The notes beneath the pieces were generated by a model. That model was not told where the DNA came from, made no database searches, and was given only the letters and a program-made list of their open reading frames with translations. From NCBI RefSeq assembly GCF_028640845.1, contig NC_080540.1:217373800-217437799 (forward strand): 64,000 nt of DNA. The letters are read 5' to 3'. This DNA is from Ahaetulla prasina (lineage: Eukaryota; Chordata; Lepidosauria; Squamata; Colubridae). How positions within the stretch are numbered: the stretch's first letter is position 1; every line of letters starts with the position of its first letter. The position numbers and the translations under genes are program-made. Positions 23,780 to 35,062 of this stretch are shown here, piece by piece.

Positions 23780-23893
23780 TTGTATATAATATACAAATGG
23801 ATGAAGACTATTGCTTAACATAGTGTAAGCCGCCCTGAGTCTTCAGAGAAGGGCGGGATATAAATGCAAATAAAGAAAGAAAGAAAGAAAGAT
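23780..23893 (+). mobile_element. 5'-truncated SINE tail
   Basis: Only the 3' part of the SINE seen at 16271 and 44221 is present: GACTATTGCTTAACATAGTG, GTAAGCCGCCCTGAGTCTTC and GGGCGGGATATAAATGCAAA, then a (GAAA)n run. The 5' limit is approximate. Confidence 0.7.
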
Positions 23894-23933
23894 TATCGCT
23901 AGGACTGATAAGACAGCTTTGCAAGAAAATAAT

Positions 23934-24291
23934 AGGTAAAAGTAAAGGTTCCCCTTGCACATATGTGCTAGTCATTCCTGACTCTAGGGGGCGGTGCTCA
24001 TCTCTGTTTCAAAGCCGAAGAGCCAGCGCTGTCTGAAGACGTCTCCGTGGTTATGTGGCTGGCATGACTAAACACCAGAGGTGCACGGAACGCTGTTACC
24101 TTCCCACCAAAGGTGGTCCCTATTTTTCTACTTGCATTTTTTACATGCTTTTGAACTGCTAGGTTGGCAGAAGCTGGGACAAGTAACAGGAGCTCATTCT
24201 GTTATGCGGCACTAGGGATTCGAACCGCTGAACTGCCAACCTTTTGATCGACAAGCTCAGCATCTTAGCCACTGAGCCACCGCATCCCTCC
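23934..24291 (-). mobile_element. tRNA-derived SINE, second family, minus strand
   Basis: Flanks CAAGAAAATAAT (23922-23933) and CAAGAAACTAAT (24292-24303) match at 11 of 12, a target duplication. On the minus strand it starts with a tRNA-like head (GGTGGCTCAGTGGCTAAGAT, box B-like GGTTCGAATCCC). A long body follows, containing ACGGAGACGTCTTCAGACAG and GGGAACCTTTAC near the end. A diverged copy is at 60218-60549 in the opposite orientation. Confidence 0.85.
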
Positions 24292-25820
24292 CAAGAAACT
24301 AATACTATACTCTTAATGTATATATTTTCATATATGCATGTGTGTGCTCACTTGTGTCACATAATCATAGGTAGATGAGAGTTTTCAATGGTGATTTTTT
24401 TTTATTAGCGAATGTGACGAGAACTGTAATATATGTACGTATTGCATAAAATCCCTTTAGAATATCTGAAGGAAACGAAGTGTGAAGGTGAGGAAGAAGC
24501 ACCTTCACAACCTTTGTGTTCTGTTCTTTCCATATCATAGAACATTGATCCTAGCAAGTGGCAAAATGAGAGCCTATTTGGAAGTTTAATTAAAGTGAGT
24601 GAATTTTATTGATGCTATCAATCAGCAGAGATTGAGTGAAAGGGCTTGGTGCCAAACCATTTAGTGCTCTTGACAGGGTAATTAAATACCACAGGACTCT
24701 AGTCTCAAGATAAAGTGAAGAGCCTTTTGCAGATGTGATTCTTTTGTTGGGACAAAAGAAAGATGTTTTCTCTTCCTAAATAGTATATAGGAAGACTTTA
24801 AAAAATGACCGCTGGTTATTTATTCCTGGTATACAAATTGGTTGATTTCTGTCAGCTTGCATTTTTGAAAGGTTTGCATAAAATACTTGTATAAAAATAT
24901 TTTTTAAATAAAATGACTTTTAGAATACAGGGTAATTTAAAATTGAGATTTTTTCCCCCCGGTTGCCCTTACGTTAAACTGAAGCTTTTTGAAAAACATA
25001 GCAATATTAAACCTCACCAGTCTAAACTTCAAAAATGCATAATTTCTGAGAAGGTTCATTTATAGGACTGTTAAGTATTGCCTGCTTTTGATTTTCTTAG
25101 TTAACCTGATTGTTGAATATTCTGTTGTTATTTGAGGCTTACAGAGAACACTAGAGTTGTCAGAGGTGGCATATCAGAGTCTGTTGGAATAGGTCAGTCG
25201 GACTTGAATAGAAAAGCAAATAAATCAGACATAGAGTGCAAAATGAAGACAGAAAATTATCTGATGGATCAGAACAGCAGGAACCAGCCTCTGAATGACT
25301 GAAGCTTTTACCTAAAAGGACTATAGAAAGATGTAGGTCCAGTAAAGCATTAAAATCAGTTGAAGACTTTAGGCAGCCATCATAACATAATATGATTTTA
25401 CATTTTCTTCAGAAGCTGTCTTTAACTGTGAAAGGTGCATTGTCTTATTTCATGGTCCCAGATTTAGTCAGCTCTATCTGTTAAGTAAGGAACAGTAAGT
25501 CTGTTCTGGCCTGGAGATCTTGAATGTGAGATCAATAATGTTTCTTCAAGAGAAGCAAGGGCGGGTAACTGGAGATTATGATAACTATTCCACGGAAGGT
25601 GATTCCAACTAGTTCATTAGGATCTAAAACCACCTTCCTTATGCTGTGCAATTAAAATACCCACAGTGCATCATCCAACACATCTGCACAGCATTGGATT
25701 TATGGAATGCTAAGGTAGGAAATACATTGAATACCTTCTTCAAATGCCCTTGCAAAGAACTCTTCAAATAAATTTTAACATTCCTTTTCTATGTTATGTA
25801 GTTATATACTAGCTATGAGT

Positions 25821-25957
25821 AGCTAGTAGTTTTAACATAGAAGGGGCGTTGGTCTTACCTGATACGCTCCTTCTTGTTGAGTGGAGATAGCATCCAGGAA
25901 TGGGTTGTCCTCGTCTACTAGCCAATAGGACTGAGTCTGTCATAGCTGTGAGGACAC
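25821..25957 (+). repeat. Left terminal inverted repeat of the DIRS-like element
   Basis: Starts AGCTAGTAGTTTTAACATAG and continues through TTACCTGATACGCTCC and GCCAATAGGACTGAGTCTG. It matches the reverse complement of 30293-30430 along its length with scattered substitutions and small indels. Confidence 0.9.
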
Positions 25958-26473
25958 ACTGACCCCAACAATCCCCAGTTTTTTGACTCAGTCCTAGTTA
26001 AAGACAGATGTGCTTTTACTGAGGGCTTCAAATTCCTGGATCCTTCTCCAATTTTCCTTTTTGACAGCTATACTGCCAACGTGACAGCTATACCACCAAA
26101 GCTGCTAGCTGTATCACCACCGAATTCCAGCGAGAAGAGCTTTTAACTCAAGCTCACTGAGGGCTGCATTGTAGGTGTAGGTGTAGGTGATCCTGACCAG
26201 GCAGCCAGGTCAGACATTAATCGGTGCGCTGACCCAGGGGCTTTTCAGAGCTGGGTACAACACTCCGTTTCTTTCTGGCTAGGTGAGAGCTTCGCGCTTC
26301 GCTATTAGCCAAAGGGCAGCTGGGCTGTCAGGTAAACCTTGGACTGTCAGTCTGACAGCCGCCACTGCTGATTACTGCCTCATAGAGCTGAGTCCCTACC
26401 CATTTGCGGGCATACTCTGAAGTCGCCAATAGCCGCTCTTAATCAGCAGCAGAGCCTTTTAAGCCAAGCTTGT

Positions 26474-28046
26474 TTGGCAGCATATTTAAAATGGCAACCG
26501 CAGCTGCTGCTGTCAGCGAAGAAGCTAACTTTGATGGGGGAAGCTTCAGATTGCCAGCTGGGAAATGGCAGAGCCGCAGGAGCCTTGGGATCGAGGTCCA
26601 CCAGCCGGAAGGCTGCGGTTAAAATCTCTAAGAGATCAAAGGCATTTCAGAAGGCTTCAAAGGCAGCAGTCGGGGAGGCAGCCAGGCACCAATAGGCAAT
26701 CAAGCGGTAGGTGGCCAAGGCTCTTAAAGAAGCTAACTACAGGAGAGAGCCTCAGACTTCTTGCAAGGACTCTTCCCACCCAACTGTGGGACAGCCATTG
26801 CCTCAGCCTACAATTTGTAGCAGCAAGCCCCTTCAGTCCCTATCGCCAGATGGTGCTGCACAGCAACATTCAGCTATAGGAAGCAATCTGCCCAGCAAAA
26901 GGGAGTCACACTTTGGCATCTTCCCTGATCCATTAGCTGCCTGCCTACAGCCTTTCAGGCAAAGGGCTTCCTTTTCAGAGGCTTCCTTTGCCCCAGCTAC
27001 AGCAGGGACCTCCTCAGGGGAGAGGCAGGATCCATATCCCTGCTGAGGCCATTAAGCAGGGCTTAGCAGCTGGCTTACAACGAAGCCAGACAGCTGCTTC
27101 TGTCATATTTAGTCAGTCCTTACTTCTAGATCTGCCTCTTACGGATCAGGCTTCAAGGGACTCTGCCCACTCAGGATCCGTATTCCCCTAGTTCTTCTCA
27201 TCACTCCCTTTCAGAGGAAGAGATGCCCAGGGATTTTGACCTGTCAGAGGACAAAGGCTTAGTGCCTGACCAGCCAGTCTTCGCTGCTCTCTTCCGTCCA
27301 GCATTATTCAAGCCCTTATTATATAAGGCTAGGAATACAGCTCACTTAGCAGGCCTGACCCACCACTGGACCCAGCTGAGCCCATGGACTTGCTGTTCTC
27401 CAAACTGATGGCAGAGACTGAAGTGGTACCTTCACCACATTTATTTTTGGATGTGGTGCAAAAACATTGGGCAGCCCCTGAAGCAGGGCTAAATCCCAGC
27501 ACTCTGGATAAGAGATCCTATAACATGGGCCCAGACTTATCCAAGGCACTTCAAGTGCCAGTGGTGGATAGCCCAGTGGCAGCATTGGTCACACCCTCTG
27601 TAATGACAAATTCACCAGAGGACGTCCTCTGACCCGAGGACTGACCGGCAGAGCAATTGCTAAGGAAAGCCCACCAGGCTGCCGCCTGGGTGGTCAAGGC
27701 CTCCATGGCGGCCTCCTTTTTTAATAGGGCTTCCTTGATGTGGTTGAGGCAATTACAGGACAGGATCCCTGTGGCAGATGTATGGTCTCATCAAGACCTG
27801 AATAAGCTGTCCGCCGCCATGGAATTCTCCACAGACACCACACTCAATGTGGCATGGTTCACGTCTAAGGCCTCTACAGTGGCTTCCCAGCGTCTCCTGT
27901 GGCTCTGCCAATGGCAGGCAGATGCCAAACATAAGTGGCAGCTGGCCTCCACTCCATTTTCAGGGGAATGGCTATTCAGAGATTCCTTGGAACCAATCCT
28001 GGTGGAATCGTGTGACAAACGTAAGATCCTTCCATCTCTCTCCTGA
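26474..28046 (+). pseudogene. DIRS gag-like region, broken
   Basis: Several short frames cover this part. The last, 27657-28046, encodes a segment with MEFSTDTTLNVAWFTSKAS, then WLCQWQADAKHKWQLASTPF and ending LEPILVESCDKRKILPS. The W-Q-A-D-x-K-x-K-W-Q-L pattern before the RT is what I know from DIRS gag-like ORFs of vertebrates. Upstream frames (26474-27632) are serine/alanine/glutamine-rich and of low confidence. Stops and frameshifts separate them. Function in the element would be structural, and it is certainly inactive here. Confidence 0.7.
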
Positions 28047-28204
28047 CGGGTGGATTTCTGTCCACCGCCTTACTTCCGTCGCCAGTCCTTCAGGGGTTCG
28101 GATGTCGGGTTTAGGCCACAGCGCCCCTTTATCCAGACAGGACCATCAACAGGATAGGGTAGGGAGCTATAAGCAGTTTCCCCCTAGAAGGCCTTTTCGA
28201 GGGG

Positions 28205-29905
28205 GAGGAAGTTGTTTTTTCAGACGCCAGAAGTAATTGACTATCCCATTGGGAGATGCTTGGCCATGTTTGCCAGGCAATGGGAGACCATTATTATGGA
28301 TGCATGGGTTTGGGAGATGGTCCACTCGGGCCTCTCCCTAGACTTCCTCTCTACACCCCCGAGGTTTTTCATTTGCTGTCCCATTTCAGGGAACAGAATC
28401 AAATGAGGTCTCATGGAAACTGCTATTCAACTTCTGTTGGAGATCCATGCAATCCAACCTGTTCTTGAAGACCAGCAGGGGATGGGATTCTATTCCATTC
28501 TCTGTGATTTCGAAACCCTTGGGAGGGTATAGGGCAATTCTGAACCTGAAAAGGCTGAACTGCCTTGTCATCTACAAGCGGTTCAAAATGCATTCACTTC
28601 AGTCCATCTTGGACAGCGTCAGAGAGGGCGACTTCCTTACCTCTATTGATCTTACAAAAGCTTATCGCCATGTCCTGATTTTATCAGGCCATAGACAATA
28701 TCTAAGGTTTTTTTACGCATGCCGTCACTATCAGTATACGGCACTGCCTTTTGTCCTATCTTCAGCACCTAGGGTGTTCACTAGGTTACTAGCTCCTTGG
28801 CCAGGCATCTAGGGGCTCTCCCTGTATGGGTCCAGTGCTACCTGGATGATATTCTGATCCAGTCCGCTTCCAAACCCCAGGTGTGGAAGGATCTCAGAAT
28901 CGCCATCCAGATGCTTCAGGACCACGGGTTTTCCATTAACACTGCCAAGAGCCATTTGTCACCGATTAACTGGTTACTACATTTAGGTGGGGAGATTGAC
29001 ACCCTGGCATGCATGGTGCACCTCTCCCAGAAGCAACAGGCGAGCATAAGGGAATTGGTGGGCCACATCAGGAGAGAACCGTATGGTGCCCTGGCCACAC
29101 TTTCACAGCTCCTGGGCAAGATGGTGTCCTGCATTTCAATTGTGCCTTGGGCACACCTGCAGGCCACGTCTCTCCAATGCTTCCTTATTCCTCATGCAGG
29201 AGCACTTCCCCATCCGAAGTTAGGTTACCACCAGAGGTGATCCATTCTCTGGAATGGTGGGATTCCCCAGCAATCACTAAGGGATGTTTCTCTAAAGAGC
29301 CGGAGCTTCTGATGGTTACAACAGATGCCAGTCTCTTTGGCTGGGGGGCACATCTCCAAAACAGAATGGCCCAAGGTCGGTGGTCTCAGACTGACCTGAG
29401 CCACAACATAAACTGATTGGAACTCACAGCAGTCCATCTGGGCCATTCAACAGTTCCAAACTATAGTGTCGGGCAGGCATGTCTTAATTCTGACTGACAA
29501 TGTAGCTGCTAAGGCACATATTAGTAGTCAGGGAGGAACCACAATATACAGGCAGATTGGCTCAGCAGGGCCATTCATCATGCAGAGTGACCCCTGCATC
29601 TGGCTTTATTTCAGGAGCTGAAGGAGCATTTTGGACTTCCAGTTGTGGACCTCTTCGCAACCCCGGACAATGCCCAGCTGACAAGGTTTTATGTAAGGTT
29701 TGCGCTTCTGGGAGTGGAAGGGGCCAATGCGCTTCGCAGCCCTTAACGGCCAGAGCTTCTCTATGCTTTCCCCCACCTTCCCCTCATCCCAAGGGTATTA
29801 AGAAACATTTTGATGGAACAAGCAGAGGTGCTTCTTCTGGCGCTACACTGGCCACCCCGACCATGGTTTGCTGACTTAGTCGCCCTCTCGGTGGCAAGCC
29901 CTTGG
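28205..29905 (+). pseudogene. DIRS reverse transcriptase and RNase H region, broken
   Basis: Frame 28447-28812 encodes the fingers and palm: ISKPLGGYRAILNLKRLN, LTSIDLTKAYRHVLI (first catalytic aspartate) and ALPFVLSSAPRVFTRLLA. Frame 28797-29240 continues with WVQCYLDDILIQSASKP, holding the YLDD active site. Frame 29009-29416 carries VTTDASLFGWGAHL, the start of RNase H. A later frame has FGLPVVDLFATPDNAQLTRF (about 29630-29690). The order and motifs match DIRS elements. Frameshifts separate all blocks. Confidence 0.85.
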
Positions 29906-30034
29906 AGGATACCGCTGGACAGAGACTCCCTCAGCCAGGGGACTTTGTTTCCCCCGGACCCACAGTGACTCTAGTTGACTGCCTGGTGTTTGAGCAGAGG
30001 TCTCTGACCCAGGACAATTATTCCTCCAAGGTGA

Positions 30035-30125
30035 TAGACACCATACCCCAATATCAAGGAGGGCTTCCATGAACAGAATCTATGATGCCGCCTGGAAGGC
30101 ATTCTGCTCCTGGTGCTCCAGGTCC
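30035..30125 (+). pseudogene. Start of DIRS tyrosine recombinase region (truncated)
   Basis: Before the hAT junction one frame encodes RIYDAAWKAFCSWC, which resembles the N-terminal, DNA-binding part of DIRS tyrosine recombinases (STxxxYxxxWxxFxxWC pattern). The catalytic region that should follow, with the R...HxxR...Y residues, is missing. The identification is by pattern and position. Confidence 0.5.
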
Positions 30126-30291
30126 ATTTTTTCAGCTGAACAAAAAATGCTTTTAAAAGTAAAAAAAAAAACCTCTGATGATTGCGTGGCTCAGCTGGCA
30201 TGGGGGGGGGGCAGGGATTTTTGATACCGGTTCTCCAAACCACCCGCTGCCAACGGACGATTCTGTCCGAACTGGGAGCATTTCACCCCTG
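30126..30291. mobile_element. Half of a hAT MITE inside the DIRS-like element
   Basis: The right end GCATTTCACCCCTG (to 30291) and the interior AAAATGCTTTTAAAAGTA and AGCTCAGC match the family at 3850-4412 in inverse orientation. The other end is absent. The hAT end directly abuts the DIRS right inverted repeat. Confidence 0.75.
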
Positions 30292-30292
30292 C

Positions 30293-30430
30293 TATGTCCT
30301 GACAGCTTTGACAGACTCAATCCTATTGGCTAGCAGATGAGGACAACCTATTCTTGAATGCTGTCTCCACTCAATGAAGAGGAGCGTATCAGGTAAGTCC
30401 AATACCCCTTCTATGTTAAAACTACTAGCT
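30293..30430 (-). repeat. Right terminal inverted repeat of the DIRS-like element
   Basis: Its reverse complement starts AGCTAGTAGTTTTAACATAG and runs to CTAGCCAATAGGATTGAG, matching the left repeat. The two define the element ends. Confidence 0.9.
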
Positions 30431-31088
30431 ATTCATTAGAATTTGAGAAACCTTTGCACCACAGAACCTGGTAGTGTATGATGATTCATCTGATAAATCG
30501 TTTAATTCATATTTAGTTTTCATTGTTCAAACCAGCAACTTGAAATGTCAGAATAGAAAATATTTGCTCTACCCAATGTGACTGGCAGGGGTGGGACAAT
30601 TGCTTTTGTTATCATTGCAGGTAACTCAGCATTCTCTGTTTCTTGTTATAAAAGTTCTGAGTCATCTGTTTGTATGCTTGAATTGCTGCAAATTATTATT
30701 TTGATCCCAACCTGGCAAGGCTGTGTAAATTGGCTAAGACATTGGTACCAATTGAGACGTTGGCATCAGGTTTGTTGAGACATCATTGCCAAGTAACTGT
30801 TTTTCAGCCTTTCAGGACGAATAATGATGAATACTTTCTTTGCTGATTGTATTATTTTAAGCAAGACACTAAAAGATTAAAGCAGTGTTATAACTGAAGA
30901 ACAATAATCATTTTATTTCAATAGGGAACTAAATGCCATCAAATGCATACATAGATCCATTTGGTGATTTTTAATTAATTTATCCAGAAGACCAAATCCT
31001 GCTATCATCCCCTTGAGAAAATTTTTTAGTAACTGATAACCATCCACCATAGTTTGTATTTTCCTAGCAAGGCACAAACATAAGTGCA

Positions 31089-31732
31089 TACAGGTAATCC
31101 TCAACCTATAACCACAATTGAGCCTAAAATTTCTGTTCTTCATTTTACAACCTCTCTTATTAAGTGAATCATTGCAGTTGATAAGTTAGTAATCTGGTGA
31201 GTAAGTGAATCTAGCTTCCCCATTGAGTTTGCTTGTCATGAGGTCGCAAAAGGCAATTAAATGATCTTGGGACACAGCAATGGCCATAAATAGAAACCAG
31301 TTGTCAAGCATCTGAATTTTAATTGCATGCCAATGGAGATGCTGCAAAGATCGTAAGTCACTTTTTTCAGTGCCTATGAGCCACAATTGTTGTCCACTTT
31401 CCTAAAACAATACATTGATTTTCTGGTCATTTGAGATATACTGTAGATTTTAAACAAAAAAAAGTATGGGGAAAGTTGGATCACCCTTTCATTAATATCT
31501 GAAATCACAGCTGGCCATATCTTCCTTGTTCTGGTTAATAAATCTGGATTTTTGGAGTCCCTGTTTTTTGCAAGCCCACAAAATTTTAAAAAAGAGAGAA
31601 GAGATTGAAAAAAACAATGAATTTGTTGGTACAACAGGTTCTTTGCTAGACAAGAGTGACTAGTGACATTGCAGTGAATTGTAACTTTGAAAGCTCACTA
31701 AACAAAGTATTGTAAGTCAAGGACTACCCATA
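31089..31732. mobile_element. TA-flanked MITE, copy 5, interrupted
   Basis: Starts TACAGGTAATCCTCAACCTA and ends TAAGTCAAGGACTACCCATA. The MITE is split by the unclassified sequence at 31373-31671 and also lacks a short piece near 31,140. Confidence 0.8.
31373..31671. repeat. Unclassified 0.3-kb sequence, copy B, inserted in a MITE
   Basis: It matches 21526-21806 from CCTATGAGCCACAATTGTTG to CAAGAGTGACTAGTGA. It sits inside TA-flanked MITE copy 5 between two CAGTG pentamers (31368-31372 and 31672-31676). MITE sequence resumes at ATTGTAACTTTGAAAG. This makes it an insertion with a possible 5-bp target duplication. No coding or structural hallmark is visible. Confidence 0.75.
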
Positions 31733-32063
31733 TACAGTCACTAATGTTAAAGATTTTCATAGTTCCACTCAACTATGGATCCTGAAAATAAGATTTTTGT
31801 GTGTGTGTGTTTTCCGATTGCAAAAAGACACTAACTACAGACACATAAAGGCTTCCATGGTCCAGAGGAAAACAAAGATAGTAAATCATTCTGTGTCCCG
31901 AGAGGGTTCTTATAGCTTTATATTTCTTATATACTTTTAACATGCCTCCTTTTTAAGGATCATTTTACTCAACCACCTTCTCCCATCAGCTTACTTCAAG
32001 ATGCACCCTCTGATACAAACTAAATGCAGAATACCCCTCCTTAGCACAGGGATAGTAATAGGT

Positions 32064-32475
32064 CAGGGGTGAAATGCTACTGGTTTGCTCCGGTTCAGGT
32101 GAACCAGTAGTGATAAAAACTACTGGTTCGGACAAACCAGTGGTAAAAAAAAGCTACCAGTTCAGTCGAACCTGTAGTTTAAAAAGGTACCAATTCCTCC
32201 GAACTGTTAATTCTGACGATCAGCTGTGCCGTGGGGTTTAGCTTTGCTAGAAAGCAGGAAATCCTGCTTTCTAGCGAAGCTAAATCACGTGGCTCAGCTG
32301 ATCCCCTCCCCTCGCTGTTCTACTTATCTTCCTAAGCCTGCTTTTAGCGCGTACTGCGCATGCAGTGCACGTTTGGCATGCAACATGCATATCCGAGCAC
32401 ACAGCATGGATTTGGCATGCAGTGCGCATGTTTGACCAGTGAACCGGTAGCAAACCGGTTCAGATTTCACCACTA
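32064..32475. mobile_element. hAT-type MITE with perfect 8-bp TSD
   Basis: Starts CAGGGGTGAAATGCTACTGG and ends CAGATTTCACCACTA, flanked by TAATAGGT on both sides (32056-32063 and 32476-32483). The interior holds a hairpin at about 32236-32287 (TTTAGCTTTGCTAGAAAGCA and its inverse) and repeated GAACCAGTAG/CCGGTT units. Confidence 0.88.
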
Positions 32476-34459
32476 TAATAGGTACTCTAGCTGACCTTTG
32501 TCTTCTTCAAAAAGAGATCCCATCAAGTAGTAGCACGTCAGTCCAGAAAAGAAGGTGATTTTAGTAGGTGCCGTACAAAAGTAGCAACATGAACAAATTT
32601 ACTTGCTTAAATACAAGTTTTAAATCTGTTTATACTAAACAGTGGTTTAACAGTTTTGAAATATATATCCAAGGCTTGGTTTAAATTATTATTTGCTTAG
32701 ATTTGTTATCCTCACATATCTAAACAAGAAAGCTCTTGTATTTTTAAAAAAAATAATATAAAGTAATAATACAGAGTTTTGTTTGCTGTTCTTCTGTCAG
32801 AATTATGGCTGACAGTACCTTTTTCTCAGAAATTTATAAAAATAAATGTACAGGTTGATAGGAAAAAATAGAGCCACACATTCCCCCTTAATGTTTTCAT
32901 AATAAACTACATTTTAATGCTGTAATGCAGATGTTCAATTCACGGTCAATAGGCCAAATACGGGAGCAAAAAGGTTGGACATGCCTACTATAATAAGTAC
33001 TAACAGGAAGGAAGTTGCAAGTTATTTGAGATTGAAAATAAGGCTTCCTGTCTCCTTCATGTCATCAAGGAAAGAGAGGAAGTAGATAAGGATTAAGAAA
33101 GGTAGCCTTTTTTTCATGCCATTGCTTAGCATTGTGTTCAAATCCATTTTCATCTACAAATTTTATTATGAAGAATTCGATTCTGCCACTAATAAATAGA
33201 TTATATTGTTAATGCTAACAAAAGTATTCTAATCCTAATAACTAATCCATTGCTGATAGATAGGAAACAAGTTATGCCAGTAAACCTTTGTGGAAAGACA
33301 TCAGTTAAACTTCAAGAAAATAATTTGGTTTGTGCTATAACTAGATAAAATTTTTATACGGTATTATGCAACGAAGTGCCTCTAGGTCTTTTAATTTCAA
33401 AGCACTTGCATGCAGTTGTAAAAACAGAAAGGGGATTTATAATCCCTTTTCTCTGTCATTTCCCAGATGTAAGTAGCCACATTTCCCTGAAGCTCTAATT
33501 AATCTAGAAAAGGGTAAATAAAGATATAATTCCTTTGTTGGTAGCCATTTATATATGTGAAATTGAGACCAAGGAACTGTGAGGGAAGAAAGTTAAATTA
33601 AGTATACTTTGATACAATTTTTCCATTCAGATTGCCTACCCATATAGTTGCCGGGGGATGTGTAGAATTTCAGGACGTTTTGATCACATACTTAGTGTCC
33701 TGAGAAAAAGAGATTCAAAAATGGATGTGTATTTTTTTTTCTGCATTGAGGTGCTGATCAAAATTTCTGTACCATATTTCTGCTATCTTATCACATCTTG
33801 GGTTCCTTTGCCGTATAGCACATTCTTGGTTTTTTACATTTTTTTTTTCATTTTGAAAGAACTGAAGTGGTGTGCTGCCCAAAAAATATCATATTAACTA
33901 AACACCTATTTATAATTCAGTTAACAAAGATAATCCTGGAGATCTCTCATTCTGCTCCAGATAACGGGAGCAGATAGAGCTCATTGATCTAAGCTTAGTA
34001 ATCCCCACAAAGCAGTGACTTTTCTTTTTGCTAAATTTTGGCAACACATAAAAATTGATTTTGCTCTTTCCAGAATCTTCCAATATATCATATTGCAACT
34101 TGTAGAAGAATATATAGAAGGATGTGGTGGTGCAATTGCACATGTGTGAATCTTTTTTTTCAAGATTCTTTCAGCAGTAGGCACATACTGAATTATGTGA
34201 ACTTGTGGGTGTGTAACTGTGATGGAATGTGGGAGAGATGTCCTTTCTTAAAATGGTTGTCATGCATAGTTACGAAATAAAAAAGTAAGGAGGGAGTATG
34301 GAACTTAGAGAAGCTATTGGAGAGTCCTCAGTTGCCCTTAGGTTTACACTGTATTGCAGATTTTTAAGAAACCTTATCTTAGGGTTCAAGACACTGAAAG
34401 ATTACACAGGGGGTGGCTTTAAGTCCTCAGCATGTTACAAAGCACAAGCTTTTTTTAGG

Positions 34460-34675
34460 AACAGAACAGAATTAAATAGAATAACAGAGTTGGAAAGAAC
34501 CTTGGTCGTCTTCTAGTCCAACCCCCGGCTTAAGCAGGAAACCCTATACTATTTCAGACAAATGGTTGTTCAATTGCATCTTAAAAACTTCCAGTGTTGG
34601 ACCATTCACAACTTCTGGAGGCAAATTTTTCCACTGATTAATTGCTCTGTCAGGAAATTTCTTCTTTGGTATGCT
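34460..34675 (-). repeat. CR1-like LINE 3' end, minus strand
   Basis: On the + strand it reads from AACAGAACAGAATTAAATAG through GAGTTGGAAAGAACCTTGG and CTAGTCCAACCCCCGGCTTA to TCAGGAAATTTCTTC, the reverse complement of a CR1 3' region. The end consists of ATTCT-like units. Snake CR1 lineages are known to carry and seed such microsatellite tails. Confidence 0.8.
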
Positions 34676-34821
34676 TGCTTGTTGAAGTTTAGGAATTGTG
34701 AAATTGGTCACAATGGTTTTCAGTTATGCTAAATCTTACTTAGTTACTTTTTCTACTGTTTCATGCATCAGATAAAGCCTCAGATCCTTTAACTATGACT
34801 GTTGAATGCTTGTCTTTTACG

Positions 34822-35062
34822 CGGAGTAAAATCTACTTACCTTCCCTACCAGTTCGGAAGTGCACGCGCTGCACGGACCCTCTGCGCATGTGCAAACCCT
34901 TCTGCGCATGCACAGAGGGTAAAAAACAGGTTAGTTCCTGATTAAAACTAGGAAGGTATGATGACCAGGGCGGGTGTGACGAGCCTCGTGTTGCTGTTGC
35001 TACTGGTTCTCCGAACCACCCATCACTACCGGTTTAGCCAAACCGGTAGCATTTCACCCCTG
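34822..35062. mobile_element. hAT-type MITE, diverged
   Basis: The right end is GTAGCATTTCACCCCTG. The left end CGGAGTAAAATCTAC is degraded. Flanks CTTTTACG (34814-34821) and CTTTCACC (35063-35070) match at 6 of 8. The interior has GCGCATGCGC-type and CCGGTT motifs shared with the 32064-32475 copy. Confidence 0.7.

Larger units (their letters stand above)
25821..30430 (+). mobile_element. DIRS-like tyrosine-recombinase retroelement, degenerate
   Basis: The 4.6-kb element is bounded by about 137-bp inverted repeats. In + strand order it holds a gag-like region, a reverse transcriptase with RNase H, and only the start of a recombinase-like region before a foreign hAT fragment. Motifs typical of DIRS RT are present (SVISKPLGGYRAILNLKRLN, HYQYTALPF, YLDDILIQS). 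DIRS elements use a tyrosine recombinase instead of an integrase and usually make no target duplication. None is visible here. Many stops and frameshifts show that the copy is inactive. Confidence 0.88.
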
